Of a DNA stretch of 64,000 bases, positions 63,309-64,000 are shown in pieces. A program made the position numbers and the translations under genes. Location of the stretch: positions 6,731,524 to 6,795,523 of the forward strand of contig OY725488.1 in the NCBI GenBank assembly GCA_963281255.1, read 5' to 3'. Position 1 is the first letter of the stretch; each line of letters begins with the position of its first letter. Source of the stretch: Aphrocallistes beatrix (Eukaryota > Porifera > Hexactinellida > Sceptrulophora > Aphrocallistidae). The notes under the pieces are model-generated. The model saw only the letters and a program-made list of their open reading frames with translations, was not told the origin of the DNA and did not search any database.

Positions 63309-64000
63309 CATGTGAATAGTTTTCTTTGTAAAAAATTTTGTTTAGGTATTAATGTAAATAATGTTCACACATTCAAAATTGTCGCATATATTTTTTAATG
63401 ATTAAAAGTTACAATTTCTCGTTAAATACCACGACACTTCATACTTACACAGCGGAGGACTCATAGAAAGAATTAGTTCTTATTCGCATCAAAAAATCTC
63501 AGAATAATTATCATTTTAATGTTAATCTCCTACTCGAATTTAAACGTAGAGAGCTTTTATTTCGTACACCGTTAAAAATTAGACAAAACAGGATCAATTA
63601 TCCTGGCAAATTTAAATCTCAGAGCAATTAGAGAGTGAGCACATTATATTTCTTTATTAATTCAAATAAAAGAATGGTATGCGTATTACTACTTGATAAC
63701 TACATTATCTGAGCTAACACATATCATCAGTACAGATGTCCCTGAATTAATGCAACTCTCATACAGTAGTTGGAGCACGTGCAGCAGTTCTAAGTAATGA
63801 TATTTTATTTCATTTTTTTAACCCACTAATTGAACTCTAGTCATTTCAGATAATAACTATAAACATGCCTAATGGCTATATATATTAATTAATTATAATC
63901 AGGGCAGGGTGTTTTTCTATGTCCATCCTCGCACGTGTTCATCATCTCATTTCGTAATAACACATATCACAATATCACTTAATGTATTCACAAAGTAGAC
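63309..64000. other. Intergenic, no gene seen
   Basis: AT-rich 3' flank of the RhoGEF to the window end. No repeat family, RNA gene or coding frame recognised. Confidence 0.5.

Overview
This window looks like nuclear DNA from an animal. Genes are split by GT-AG introns, intergenic DNA is AT-rich and full of non-autonomous transposons, and the gene set is metazoan: a pecanex-like membrane protein, TIM22, an ENSA/ARPP19-type phosphatase inhibitor, BCKDHB, a carbohydrate sulfotransferase, RABL3, PPP1R36-like, RTF2, two synaptogyrins, DPH5, CEP350, RPS17, MRPS10 and a RhoGEF. Many genes have no intron in the coding part or only a few short ones. That fits a compact, intron-poor genome such as a sponge or another early-branching animal, but the species cannot be fixed from the sequence.

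Layout. 1-13.9 kb: pecanex-like gene (minus, 3' end outside the window), TIM22, ENSA-like, BCKDHB (four exons, minus), SREK1IP1-like. 14-17.2 kb: a graveyard with a decayed TRIM/NHL-like gene, a Rab fragment cut by a Helitron-like repeat, and several MITEs. 17.7-19 kb: two-exon sulfotransferase. 20.5-22.1 kb: P-element/THAP9-type transposase pseudogene carrying an 8-bp-TSD hAT MITE. 22.6-30.8 kb: an unusual split gene that encodes a retrotransposon-type integrase followed by an OTU cysteine protease domain. Its integrase catalytic core is interrupted by a 4.8-kb intron that contains a 2.9-kb minisatellite. 31.3-32.8 kb: Helitron-like repeats and an 11-bp tandem array. 33.8-45.6 kb: a dense block of small genes (RABL3, SDR, PPP1R36-like, RTF2, synaptogyrin, NDUFB4-like, a second synaptogyrin in inverted orientation, an unknown one-TM protein, DPH5). 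45.8-55.3 kb: a 20-exon CEP350 orthologue. 56.2-58.7 kb: RPS17 and MRPS10. 58.9-63.3 kb: a seven-exon SH3-DH-PH-SH3-RA RhoGEF.

The genes do not form an operon or one pathway; they are ordinary housekeeping, membrane-traffic and centrosome genes. Exon boundaries were set by hand from GT/AG sites and reading-frame phase. All junctions are in phase in CEP350, the RhoGEF, BCKDHB, RABL3, pecanex and the sulfotransferase. The integrase-OTU gene has two frame problems, so it may be decaying.
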